Shown piece after piece: positions 36,987 to 46,800 of a DNA stretch of 64,000 nt (positions are counted from its first letter, which is position 1; every line of letters begins with the position of its first letter). A program made the position numbers and the translations under genes. The DNA comes from JAYYPW01 sp036128855. Lineage in GTDB: Bacteria > Pseudomonadota > Gammaproteobacteria > Comchoanobacterales > Comchoanobacteraceae. The notes beneath the pieces were generated by a model. It was not told the DNA's origin and did no database searches. It saw only the letters and a list, made by a program, of their open reading frames with translations. Location: the NCBI GenBank assembly GCA_036128855.1, contig JAYYPW010000008.1:186001-250000 (forward strand), written 5' to 3'.

Positions 36987-37664
36987 ATGTTCGACGAGAA
37001 GCCTACGAGCGATTCAGGCCTGGATAAATCTTCATCCGATAGCAGAACAGATAACACTGATAATACTCAACAATTGCATGATGTCTTTACAACCTCAACT
37101 AGTACTATTCACGAGCTTAGAAACGTACTGAATGATTCTTTCTGGGAAAAAAGCTTCCTACTTAAACACAAAAAAAAGAAAATCCAAGAAGCTCTACAAG
37201 AATTAGAAGACTCAATGACTGTATTGGAAGAAAATGTCGTTAACGTTGATAATGTCATTGCAAAAAAAAGAAAGACGCAAGCAATACCAGAGGGTGATGT
37301 ACTCGTTTATATAACTTTATACCAAGCTTCTGGCAAAGACCTTATGATGTGGCAAATTACATGCAACGCAATTTCAACCTGTGGCTTTGGGCGGCCAATC
37401 TACCTAGAAGAAAAAGATGCAAAGCAGCTCATAACTAGTAAAGGAGAAAAAGTATCCGACGGTTACGTTACTGCACACGTACCACGAGAGGCAATCATAA
37501 ATTTAGATAAAGATGAAACAGAAATGTTTGATAGTTTGAATAATAAAATCATTCATATCAAACCTGGTTATCTTAGCCCCGAAAAAATAGTCAATTTTAT
37601 TCATTATAACCACGATAAATATTTCTTTATTGATGGTAAGCTCTTACTTGAAGACGTCTCCTAG
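36987..37664 (+). CDS. icmQ: Dot/Icm protein IcmQ
   Basis: Cytoplasmic/membrane-associated protein that binds IcmR or its equivalents. Legionella IcmQ can insert in membranes, and its C-terminal domain has an ADP-ribosyltransferase-like fold that binds NAD. 225 residues here against about 190 in Legionella. The C-terminal domain is recognised by VLVYITLYQASGKDLMMW, GRPIYLEEKDAKQLITSKG and DGYVTAHVPREAI, which align with the IcmQ pattern. The extra length is an N-terminal Asp/Ser/Thr-rich stretch (~1-45). A Lys-rich linker (KHKKKK, KKRKT) separates the helical and C-terminal domains. Starts 5 bases after the icmR-position ORF. Confidence 0.85.
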   Translation: MFDEKPTSDSGLDKSSSDSRTDNTDNTQQLHDVFTTSTSTIHELRNVLNDSFWEKSFLLKHKKKKIQEALQELEDSMTVLEENVVNVDNVIAKKRKTQAIPEGDVLVYITLYQASGKDLMMWQITCNAISTCGFGRPIYLEEKDAKQLITSKGEKVSDGYVTAHVPREAIINLDKDETEMFDSLNNKIIHIKPGYLSPEKIVNFIHYNHDKYFFIDGKLLLEDVS

Positions 37665-37730
37665 GCTATAAACGACCCAGCCAAAGAACACCAGATTTTA
37701 TGGCAACGACATTGCATTGTTAAAGTTTGT

Positions 37731-37739
37731 TGTTATAAT
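37731..37739 (+). promoter_or_regulatory. Extended -10 promoter upstream of icmP
   Basis: TGTTATAAT (TG motif at 37731-37732, TATAAT 37734-37739) in the 101-base gap between icmQ and icmP, 26 bases before the icmP ATG. No good -35 is seen (ATTGCA at 37711-37716 is the nearest), which is normal for extended -10 promoters. It suggests that icmP and the genes after it can be transcribed apart from icmTSQ. Confidence 0.45.
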
Positions 37740-37765
37740 AAAACCAATTAACCTACTATTAAGAT

Positions 37766-38938
37766 ATGGCAAGGCAGCAGCAAGGGCAAGAATCAACTGG
37801 AATGGAGGGGTTATACTACTCCGCATTCCTCGTAATTTTAGCAGCAGGCTCATGGCATTTTTACCACGCAGAAATTACTAAAGCAGCATTCGGTATGAGC
37901 TACTACCAAGCGTACGCAATGCTTTTACCTTTGCAGTTATTAGATAGCGTAATGGACATTATAGCGCCGTTACTAGGTATCCAGCCACCTACAAATCCAT
38001 GGGTTACAGGTGATTATCTTATTGAGGCAATCAACCTAATCAATCAAGTTAGCTACTCAAACGCGACAGTTTCAGATGTTTTTTATGTGTTATCAATCGT
38101 TGGATTGTACTTCGCTGCGTTTACTACACCAATATGGCTTGCTTTAAGTATGTTTCTCATCTACGCAGATATTGGTGGGAGGTACAAAAACACTTATTCA
38201 CTTGAAACACTGAGAACAAAAGAATCGGAAAACTGGCCCTATATCACGACGGTAGTAGGCAAAAACTTAGTCAAGACAGGGCTGGATGAAGGCCCATTCG
38301 CTATGTCACAACAACCAATGGAGTTTGCTAAACTAAATAAAATACTTGATATAGAGAATGTTAATGGAAGACAGGTGGCAACCGTAAACAGGGTGCGTGC
38401 TTATCAAGTCTTTTCGCTGCAGATGGGGCCAAGCTGGAACGGAAATCTTCAAGGCTTCCCACCACATGTACTTGCATTATTTGCCGCATTTGCTTCAAAA
38501 GCAGAACATGATACTGATTCATGCAATAGACTCTTGAGACAAATTGCCGCATCGAGTGGAGGAGAAAACCCTGCATTGAATTTTACAGGCACTTATGGGC
38601 TACTTGAAAAACATCTTAAATCCATGCGTATTGCTAAGGCAGTTGGCCCTCACGCATTTTTACTGCCTGCTATGGCATCATTGCTTGAGTTAGCGCGAGA
38701 GGATGGTGTTTTAGCCGCAGCAGAGTTTCTCTGGCTAAAAACGGTTGATAGGCCATTGTGGTATATGTTGAATTCTGTCGGGAGAAGAACTGCGTTTCCC
38801 GAGGTAGCTGGACCATTCGGCCATTGGGTGGTAGAAAAGAGATTACGTAGACCACTGCAGACAGCTATGGTCGAAGAAGCTATCAACGGGCTCGAAGAAG
38901 CGATATCCGAAGTTATTTACAAGCCAGACGATGAGTAA
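37766..38938 (+). CDS. icmP: Coupling-complex membrane protein IcmP/DotM
   Basis: Inner-membrane partner of the DotL coupling protein. In Legionella its cytosolic domain recognises acidic (Glu-rich) effector signals. 390 residues (Legionella DotM 376-380). Three N-terminal hydrophobic segments (about 14-32, 46-70 and 107-135), then a cytosolic helical domain containing GPFAMSQQPMEFAKLN, PSWNGNLQGFPPHVLALFAAFASKAEHD and HAFLLPAMASLLELAREDGVLAAAEFLWLK regions typical of DotM. The last residues are acidic. Three bases separate it from icmO. Confidence 0.93.
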   Translation: MARQQQGQESTGMEGLYYSAFLVILAAGSWHFYHAEITKAAFGMSYYQAYAMLLPLQLLDSVMDIIAPLLGIQPPTNPWVTGDYLIEAINLINQVSYSNATVSDVFYVLSIVGLYFAAFTTPIWLALSMFLIYADIGGRYKNTYSLETLRTKESENWPYITTVVGKNLVKTGLDEGPFAMSQQPMEFAKLNKILDIENVNGRQVATVNRVRAYQVFSLQMGPSWNGNLQGFPPHVLALFAAFASKAEHDTDSCNRLLRQIAASSGGENPALNFTGTYGLLEKHLKSMRIAKAVGPHAFLLPAMASLLELAREDGVLAAAEFLWLKTVDRPLWYMLNSVGRRTAFPEVAGPFGHWVVEKRLRRPLQTAMVEEAINGLEEAISEVIYKPDDE

Positions 38939-38941
38939 GAT

Positions 38942-41356
38942 ATGAGTAGATCAAGACGAGGGCTAAGCCAAGATCAAGAACAGGATCAACAACGGCTAAT
39001 TCGAGACGTTAGACCAATTGGCCAACGCATATCTGATTTTTTCAAAGAGCCAACGAATGTTGGATATCTTATTCTAGCATTAGGCGTGCTTAGTTTTGTT
39101 TTCTCATTTATATCCAGTCTCATATTTTTAATCATCATGATTAGCTTCATAGTTGCAACGACGCAAAGAGTCAGATTGCCATTTCGTATGCCAATGCGCT
39201 CTAAAGAGAAAGATTATGGCGATATGGCGCCTAATGGAAAACCACGCTCAGCACGCGGAATATACTTTTTTGGAAACGAACTAGATAAAAAAACTGAGCT
39301 TTGGTTCGCAAACGAAGATATGAGAACACACTGTTTAATTTTTGGTTCAACAGGTTCTGGTAAAACAGAATCACTTGTATCGATAGCTTACAATGCTTTG
39401 GTGCAAGGAAGTGGATTTATATATGTCGATGGAAAAGGGGATAATAGCCTATTTGCCAAGATTTTTTCCTTGATGAAGCAAATGGGCCGAGAAGACGATA
39501 TTTTACTTATTAACTTCATGACTGGCGCCAGAGATATTATAGGTGCGCAGGAGAAACGTATGTCCAATACGATGAATCCATTTGCCTCTGGATCATCTAG
39601 TATGTTATCGAACCTGGTTACTAGTATGTTAGATTCAGGTTCAGGTGGCAGCGATGGCGATATGTGGAAAGGTCGTGCGATCGCTTTTGTAGAAGCGTTA
39701 TTTAAGATCTTAGTCTACCAGAGAGACGCTGGAAATATACTGCTAGATCCAGATACTATCCGTAATTATTTTGCGCTGGAGCGGCTTGAAGCGATAGCTG
39801 CAGACAAGGTGTTTATCCGTGATGGGCAATTTGATATCAGCCTTGAAGGAGTACCAGATGTTGTTATGCAACCTATCGAGAATTATCTCAAAACACTACC
39901 AGGATACGTGAAAGAGCGCAAAGGTAAGCAGGTCTCTACTGTATTTGAACAGCACGGTTTCATTACCATGCAGCTGACACGAACATTCACAACGTTTGCT
40001 GATACATATGGCCACATAATGCGGACAAAACTTGCTGAAGTAGATCTCAAGGATGTCGTATTAAACCGACGGGTTCTTGTGGTACTACTCCCCGCACTAG
40101 AGAAGTCTCCAGATGAGCTAGCCAATCTAGGTAAAGTGGTTATTGCTTCAATGAAAACTATGATGGCAGCAGGCTTAGGTGACGCAGTTGAAGGGACTTA
40201 TCAAGACGTTATCACAAGAAAGCCAACCTCTGCATCAACACCATTTCTGTGTGTGTTAGACGAATATGGTTACTATGCCGTAAAAGGCTTTGCTGTAGTT
40301 CCTGCACAAGCACGATCACTAGGATTTTCTGTTATTTTTGCTGGACAAGATTTACCAGCCTTTCAGAAGTCTTCCAAGGAAGAAGCCGCATCTATTGGTG
40401 CTAACACCAACATTAAAATATGTATGAAATTAGAAGACCCGACTGATACCTGGGAATTTTTCATGAAAGGAGCAGGTGAGTCGTACGTGACAGCTGTAGA
40501 GAGTTTCTCTGCACAAAATCCTACCATTACAGGTGCATACAGTGATACAAAGAGTGCAAAGACAGAAAAGCGCGCTCGGATTGACTTATTAGATCTCAAA
40601 GAGCAAACAGAAGGTCAAATGCACATATTTTTCAAATCAAAAATAATACGTGCTTCTTCTTTTTATGTTAATCCAGAGCCGGTCAAAGCGATGCGGCTTA
40701 ACGTTTTCGTGAAGGTGGATCTACCAAAAGATGCAGAGCTTTATAATCTAGTGAAGAGTATCGAAGACTTCGAAGAGCTTACTCAGCATGGTTTGCCCAA
40801 ATTTAATGCAGAGATAGACAACGACATTGCAAAGGCCATTAATATCATGCAAACTCGAAGCAAAGTTCAGTTGCCTATCGATAAAGGCATTGATACTTTA
40901 TTTGAGTTCCATAAGCAAAATATCGAAGCGCAAGACAGTACCCAACATAATAGAACAGAAGATAATTATTCAGACCACTCAGATAGCACAATGGCTAATG
41001 AAGATTTAGAGACGATTCAAGATGCATTTATCGTAAATGACGATAAAGACGAGATAGGTAACCAGCAAATCAACTTCTTTACTGCAATTAATATTACCCA
41101 AAGTATGAAATACGCACTCGCATCGCGTAACGTTGAGTCGTTATGTCAGCCACTAATCATCAAAAGCAAGCTTGTAAAAAATATTGAGTACCTAGGCAAG
41201 CTGACCGGACAGAAATCAGATACATTAGGTGTTGAGATCAGTGATATAACAGGGAACATCGAGGCAAATACAACTTACAATACAGAGTATATGCAGTCTG
41301 CGTTGGATAAAAAAACGCTAATTGCAAAAATCGATCAGCTTATTGGCATCATTTAG
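38942..41356 (+). CDS. icmO: Type IV coupling protein IcmO/DotL
   Basis: The membrane ATPase that receives effectors from adaptors and feeds them to the channel. 804 residues (Legionella DotL 783). Two hydrophobic segments at ~40-72, Walker A GSTGSGKTE at 135-143, Walker B LCVLDE at 436-441, and a long C-terminal extension (~600-804) that in Legionella docks DotN, IcmS-IcmW and LvgA. The extension is acidic and weakly conserved, as expected. The stop codon is part of the Shine-Dalgarno (TAGGAGG) of the next gene. Confidence 0.95.
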   Translation: MSRSRRGLSQDQEQDQQRLIRDVRPIGQRISDFFKEPTNVGYLILALGVLSFVFSFISSLIFLIIMISFIVATTQRVRLPFRMPMRSKEKDYGDMAPNGKPRSARGIYFFGNELDKKTELWFANEDMRTHCLIFGSTGSGKTESLVSIAYNALVQGSGFIYVDGKGDNSLFAKIFSLMKQMGREDDILLINFMTGARDIIGAQEKRMSNTMNPFASGSSSMLSNLVTSMLDSGSGGSDGDMWKGRAIAFVEALFKILVYQRDAGNILLDPDTIRNYFALERLEAIAADKVFIRDGQFDISLEGVPDVVMQPIENYLKTLPGYVKERKGKQVSTVFEQHGFITMQLTRTFTTFADTYGHIMRTKLAEVDLKDVVLNRRVLVVLLPALEKSPDELANLGKVVIASMKTMMAAGLGDAVEGTYQDVITRKPTSASTPFLCVLDEYGYYAVKGFAVVPAQARSLGFSVIFAGQDLPAFQKSSKEEAASIGANTNIKICMKLEDPTDTWEFFMKGAGESYVTAVESFSAQNPTITGAYSDTKSAKTEKRARIDLLDLKEQTEGQMHIFFKSKIIRASSFYVNPEPVKAMRLNVFVKVDLPKDAELYNLVKSIEDFEELTQHGLPKFNAEIDNDIAKAINIMQTRSKVQLPIDKGIDTLFEFHKQNIEAQDSTQHNRTEDNYSDHSDSTMANEDLETIQDAFIVNDDKDEIGNQQINFFTAINITQSMKYALASRNVESLCQPLIIKSKLVKNIEYLGKLTGQKSDTLGVEISDITGNIEANTTYNTEYMQSALDKKTLIAKIDQLIGII

Positions 41357-41369
41357 GAGGCGCACAACT

Positions 41370-41987
41370 ATGGACACGAAAAATTCATGGCTTACCATTA
41401 TCATTACCGCAGCAGTATCGTTGAGCCTGCAAGCTAAAACGAGAAACTGCTATGGTAATCATAGCTGTAAAAAAGTTTTCTACATGAGTTCTGATTACCA
41501 CGATGATAAGCGTGAGATAGATAAGGCGTTATTTACTAAGACGGTACAGGATTTGTCAAAGCAGGGAGTTATTGTTTACCATCTAGGCGATGGAATAAAA
41601 ATATACATTCCACATAAATTCACATTTAACAAAAAGAGTGATAATTTAAAATCAGATATAGATGATAAAATCGAGAGACTTGTAGATCTAATTTCGTTCT
41701 ACAACCCACAACAAGTGGTACTCAAAGGTATTGCAGTAGATGTTACTCCTCACGACACAGACAAGCCTAAAGTAAATGAAGTCGATCTAGCAAGAAAACA
41801 AACTCGTGTATTAGCAGATGCAATACGAACACAGAAGAAACTTGGAAATATAGAGGTTATTACAGCTGAATCAACGGAAAAGGACATGCGGTTAGAGTTC
41901 TGGAAATCAGAAAGCGGAAAGACAGCAAAAGCATCATTTACAATGGTAGAGTTTTTTAATCCTGCACAGTCAACAGAAAGCTATTAG
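41370..41987 (+). CDS. icmN: OmpA-like Dot/Icm protein IcmN/DotK
   Basis: Periplasmic OmpA-family protein of the outer-membrane core, expected to bind peptidoglycan. 205 residues from ATG 41370, which is preceded by TAGGAGG (41354-41360). An upstream start inside icmO is rejected. Visible: a short hydrophobic N terminus (WLTIIITAAVSLSLQA), then ALFTKTVQDLSKQGVIVYHLGDGIKIYIP, which matches the start of the DotK OmpA domain, and the LARKQTRVLADAI helix. Legionella DotK is a lipoprotein, but no lipobox is visible here (the nearest Cys follows KTRN), so anchoring may be lost. Divergent but position between icmO and icmM is canonical. Confidence 0.78.
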   Translation: MDTKNSWLTIIITAAVSLSLQAKTRNCYGNHSCKKVFYMSSDYHDDKREIDKALFTKTVQDLSKQGVIVYHLGDGIKIYIPHKFTFNKKSDNLKSDIDDKIERLVDLISFYNPQQVVLKGIAVDVTPHDTDKPKVNEVDLARKQTRVLADAIRTQKKLGNIEVITAESTEKDMRLEFWKSESGKTAKASFTMVEFFNPAQSTESY

Positions 41988-41996
41988 GATAGTAAG

Positions 41997-42224
41997 ATGT
42001 CGAAAAGTTTGATTCTTGAAAGAATACTGAATAACTCTACCTTTTACCGTAACGCATTCCGGATAACAGGGTGGTTAGTGCTGATATCAACGTTTATTTC
42101 ATTGGGGATAGCAGGCTATATCACACAAAAAGTATTTAATCCTGAGCCCCCTGTATTTATCATCTGTACAGTGGATGGGAGAATGATACCAGTTGATTCT
42201 TTGACCCATAAAACAAGGCCGTAA
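41997..42224 (+). CDS. icmM: Small inner-membrane protein IcmM/DotJ
   Basis: 75 residues (Legionella DotJ 94), partner of DotI in the inner-membrane complex. It has a single hydrophobic segment (~23-44) and shares with DotI the N-terminal NNSTFYRNAFRITGW and the post-membrane PVFIICTVDGRMIPVDSL pattern, so it looks like a DotI paralogue that lacks the periplasmic domain. AGGA lies upstream of ATG 41997. It ends 89 bases before icmL. Confidence 0.85.
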   Translation: MSKSLILERILNNSTFYRNAFRITGWLVLISTFISLGIAGYITQKVFNPEPPVFIICTVDGRMIPVDSLTHKTRP

Positions 42225-42313
42225 ATTTAAAAAATATTTAATAAATGATGCCTTGTAAAAATGCCTTAAGCTTGCTAAGCTCTTCATAAGCAGTAATCGT
42301 ACAGTGACCGTGT

Positions 42314-42937
42314 ATGCCAGAACAAGACGGACTTTCGCTTGTAATGAATCGAAACATATTCTATAGAGATAGCTATAGAAAAGTTCTTTTTATTCTACTA
42401 CTATCGATAGCAATTAATATACTGATGACATCAGTAGCCCTATATAACCTACTCAACCCGGTACCAGCACAGTTTATTGTTACCTCACCAGACGGTAGGT
42501 TAATACCAGTTTCACCTCTATCACAGCCAGTGAAATCAACACCCCAAATACTGGCATGGTCAAACATGGCAGCTGCACGCATCAACTCGTATGATTTCGT
42601 GAATTTCAGAAGGCAATTACAAGACGCTTCAACTTACTTTACAGCGGAGGGTTGGAGAAGTTATCAAGAGGCCTTTGCGAAAACACAGAACCTTGATTAC
42701 GTAAGAACAAATAGACTTGTTGCCACAGCTGTAGCAACTGGTGCGCCAGTCGTCCTGCAGCAGGGCCTAGTCTCAGGTAAGTACACATGGAAGGTTCAGC
42801 TACCATTACTCGTAAAATATCAAAGTGCAACACTATCTAAGAATATACCCACTGTGGTTACCATGCTTGTTCAAAGAACATCGATTGAAGAAAATCCTTC
42901 TGGTATTGGTATTGTTTACTACAGGGCATCAACTTAG
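42314..42937 (+). CDS. icmL: Inner-membrane protein IcmL/DotI
   Basis: A VirB8-like bitopic protein, 207 residues (Legionella DotI 212). The cytosolic N terminus has LVMNRNIFYRDSYRKV as in DotI, one membrane segment (~25-47), then QFIVTSPDGRLIPVSPLSQP and a periplasmic VirB8-fold domain (~85-207) with AYDF-like NSYDFVNFRRQLQ and WRSYQEAF motifs. It forms the inner-membrane assembly with DotJ. Only a weak Shine-Dalgarno precedes the start. DotH follows 12 bases after its stop. A single copy is seen here, whereas Coxiella carries two. Confidence 0.94.
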   Translation: MPEQDGLSLVMNRNIFYRDSYRKVLFILLLSIAINILMTSVALYNLLNPVPAQFIVTSPDGRLIPVSPLSQPVKSTPQILAWSNMAAARINSYDFVNFRRQLQDASTYFTAEGWRSYQEAFAKTQNLDYVRTNRLVATAVATGAPVVLQQGLVSGKYTWKVQLPLLVKYQSATLSKNIPTVVTMLVQRTSIEENPSGIGIVYYRAST

Positions 42938-42949
42938 AGAGACTAGATT

Positions 42950-43864
42950 ATGAGACGAGCACTAACCGCACTGCTTTGTGGACTGTTGATAACACAATTC
43001 ACAACATCATATGCACAAACAGAAGAAGTAGTCAGTACTGATAGCTACAAAGAAGAAGTCAATGATGCTGCATTTGAGCAGTTGGCTGACACAATATCAC
43101 CATTGTCCAACGAGCAAGTGAAAAAAGTGCGCAAGCTATGGAATGAGTCACAGAGAATGGCAACATTCACAGGCGATACGCCACCAAGCCCAACTAATTC
43201 CTCAATGATGGTCAACTTAGATAACGGTGCACTACCAACTGTTGTGAGATTATCAGCAGGATACGTTTCAGTTATATCGTTTTTCGACTCTACCGGGCAA
43301 ATGTGGCCGATACAGGCATATGATATAGGTAATCCCGCTGCAGTGAATATAATATGGAACCAGGGACAAAGTGCTGAAGAGCTTAAAGACAGCCACAGCA
43401 ATACACTACTGATGCAAGCACAAACCATTTATAAAAGCACCAACATGGTGGTGATGCTACAAGGATTAAACACTCCAATTTTACTAGAAATTATCCCTGG
43501 TCAAAAAGAAGTCGACTACCGCCTAGATTTACAAGTACCACGCTTTGGACCATTTGCAAAAGAATCAGTTCAAAATATGGGCTTCGGTATGAATACTAGT
43601 ACCAATCCAGTCATGCTTGACATACTGAACAACATTCCCCCGTCGAAGAGCGTTCAGGTGCACGTGTCTGGAGGAGAAGCTCAAGCCTGGATCTATAAAA
43701 AGAAAATGTATCTAAGAACACCCCTAGAGATCATATCACCAGCATGGTTAGCCAAAATAAATGGAGCAAACGACCTAATGCATGTATATGAGCTACCTGT
43801 GACATCAGCATTGGTTGCATTTAGAAACGGTAAAGTAGTTAAACTTCAAGTAGAGGGTGTGTAA
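42950..43864 (+). CDS. icmK: Outer-membrane core protein IcmK/DotH
   Basis: VirB9-like component that forms the outer-membrane disc with DotC and DotD. 304 residues (Legionella DotH 361). A signal peptide ends at TSYAQ (~21-22). A helical N-terminal region follows, then the DotH domain with SAGYVSVISFFDSTGQMWPI and a C-terminal beta-domain with MYLRTPLEIISPAWLAKINGANDLMHVYELP. The shorter length comes from the N-terminal linker. The dotG GTG start follows the stop codon directly. Confidence 0.93.
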   Translation: MRRALTALLCGLLITQFTTSYAQTEEVVSTDSYKEEVNDAAFEQLADTISPLSNEQVKKVRKLWNESQRMATFTGDTPPSPTNSSMMVNLDNGALPTVVRLSAGYVSVISFFDSTGQMWPIQAYDIGNPAAVNIIWNQGQSAEELKDSHSNTLLMQAQTIYKSTNMVVMLQGLNTPILLEIIPGQKEVDYRLDLQVPRFGPFAKESVQNMGFGMNTSTNPVMLDILNNIPPSKSVQVHVSGGEAQAWIYKKKMYLRTPLEIISPAWLAKINGANDLMHVYELPVTSALVAFRNGKVVKLQVEGV

Positions 43865-46800
43865 GTGACAGATGAAAATCAGAAATATAGCGAAACAAGT
43901 TTAGGTTTCAAGTTAGCTGTCATCGTTGGTGGTGTAGTTGGCATTGGAGCAGTTTTATACGGATTAAGTATGCTGCTAGACTCTAGCGGGTCAATTGACG
44001 CAAGTAACGTATCACAAACAAGACCTGGTATAAACTCAGCAAAAGCTGGTGAAGTTACCTCAGAGTACGCACAGCTTTCTGAAACCAAATATGCTGAAGA
44101 ATACGAGCAAGCTAAAAGAAGCGGTAGTGGTAGTGTTATGCCTAGCGCCATCGGCCAAGGTGGGTTTGTAAGCAATGCCACTGAGTTTATGAACCAAGCT
44201 AAACTGAACGCAGAAGGAGTCGGTTCTAAGAAAATTACCTGTACACCTGAATTTGCCAAAAGAGCACGAGAAGCTGGAGTGAGCGCATTTGAGTTAAAAT
44301 GTAATGGATGTAGCGCAGAGGTACTTAAAAATGCTGGGTTCACAGCAGGTGAGCTCGCTAAAGCTGGGTATGACGCAGCAGAACTGAAGGCTGCAGGGTT
44401 TAGCACTGCAGAGCTGAAAGCTGCTGGATTTAGCGCACAAGAACTAAGAGCTGCAGGATTTAGCGCAGAGCAACTACAAAAAGCAGGGTTTACTGCAGCA
44501 GAGCTACAAGCAGCAGGATATACTGCAAAAGAAATGCTAAATGCAGGCTTTACCCCCGATGAATTGCTAGCAGCTGGATTTTCGAAAAGTCAGTTAGAAG
44601 CAGCTGGCGTATCAAAAGCACAACTTGAAGACAAACGATGCGTAAGTACAGCAAAACGTGAATGCAGCGTACAATACGTCCAAGAACAAAGAGATAGAGG
44701 TGTACTTGCTTCCTCCATGCGGTCAGTTGGTTGCGGCGCAGAAGCTTTACGGTTAGGTGGATACACTGCTGGAGACATGAAATCAAGCGGTTTCTCAGTT
44801 TTAGAACTTCGTTGTGCAGGTTACTCTGCACCAGAGCTTGCGGCAGCAGGGTACAGCTTAGATGAACTCAAAGATGCAGGTTTCACAACAAAGCAGCTAC
44901 TAGGAGCTGGTTTCAGTGCAGAACAGTTGAAAAAGGCAGGATTTGACTGTACAGAAATGGCTAAAGGTGGTGCAGACATCAAAGATCTAAGAAAGATGGG
45001 ATGTTCAGCAAAGTCACTGATGGCTGCAGGTATTAGTGCGGCTGATCTTCTCAAAGCAGGCTTTTCACCAGAAGAGGTAGCGAAAGCAGGCTACCCTGCT
45101 AGCGAATTACTTAAAGCAGGGATACCCCTTAATGTGTTAAAGGCTGCAGGATTTTCCGCGAGTGAGCTAAGAGCTGCTGGCGCTTCAGCAGAGGCGCTTA
45201 AAGCTGCTGGCTTCTCTGCCAACGAACTCCGAGATGCAGGTTTTAGTGCAGGTGATCTCATTAGAGCAGGCTTTACTCCTGCCGAAGCAGAAGGCACAAC
45301 AGTCGATCCAGAGCTACTCAAGAAAATAGCAGATGGTGTTCCAGCAAGTGAATTGCTCAAGCAAGGCTACTCAGCCAGTCAGCTTAGACGCGCAGGTGTG
45401 AGTGCAAGCGCTCTGAAAGCCGCAGGCTTAGACGCATGCCAACTAAAAGATGCAGGGTATACTGCAAATGAAATAAGGCAAGCAGGTTACTCACTCGATC
45501 AAATGAAAAAATGTGGCTTTAGTGCTGCTGAACTAAAGGATGCAGGTTTTTCTGTACAACAACTCAAAGCTGCAGGATTTAATGCAGCACAGCTAAAAGC
45601 TGCAGGCTTTACAGCTGCTGATCTGCAGTCTGCGGGTTTTAGCCCAAGCGAGCTGAAGGCAGCAGGGTTTACAGCTTCACAACTTGCACAAGCTGGCATT
45701 ACCGCAAGCCAACTGAAAGCTAGTGGCATGAGCGCATGTGAGCTTAAAGATTCAGGCTACAACGCCACAGAACTGAAGCAAGCTGGTTACTCTCTTGCAG
45801 ATATGAAAGAGTGCGGATTCACTGCAGAAGAGTTGAGAGTTGCCGGTTTTAGTGCTAAACAGCTTAAGGCTGCAGGTTTTAGTGCAGAAGAACTAAAAAC
45901 AGCAGGGTTCACTCCTGCTCAGCTCTCTGCTGCAGGTTTTACTGCTGAGCAGATAAAAGCGGCAGGGTTTAGCGCATGTGAAATGGTAGACTCAGGCATG
46001 AGCTTAGCCAAGATTCTCAAAGAAGGTTACACCGAAGAAGAGGTCGAAGCTTGTGGTGTAGATAAAGAAGCTATTGCAAATGCAATCAAGGGTCTCTCAC
46101 AACAGTGTAATGTCAATGAAGTTAAAAACCTGATCGCAAAAGGGTTAACAGCCAAACAGATAAGAGATAGAGGCTGCAGTGCAGACGTAATGAAAGCAGC
46201 AGGATTTACTGCAGCTGAACTCAAAGCAGCTGGGTTCGATGCAGCCGAGCTCAAAGCCGCAGGATTTACTGCAGCAGAACTCAAAGATGCAGGCTTTAGT
46301 GCGGCAGATTTGAAAGCAGCTGGTTTCGATGCCGGTCAGCTTTTAGCAGCAGGCTTCAGTGCCGCTGAGTTAAGAGCGGCAGGCTACACAGCAGCGGATC
46401 TTAAAAAAGCTGGTCTAACAGCTGAGCAACTGAAAGCAGCAGGGTTTAGCGCAGCAGAACTTAAAGATGCAGGATTTGATGCTGCACAACTTCTAGCTGC
46501 AGGTTTTAGCGCGAGAGATCTGAAAAGAGCAGGGTTTAGCGCAGCAGAACTGAAAGACGCAGGTCTCTCTGCAGCTGAACTTAAGGCCGCAGGATTTAGT
46601 GCAGCAGACCTGAAATCAGCAGGATTCAGCGCAGAGCAGTTACTAGCTGCAGGGTTTAGTGCGAAAGATCTGAAATCTGCGGGGTTCACAGCTAAAGAAC
46701 TATTAAACGCAGGCCTTGATCCAAGTGAACTAAAAAACGCGGGTTTTAGCGCGAAAGATCTACTAGACGCAGGAGTGCCTCTGAAAGATATTATAGCTGC

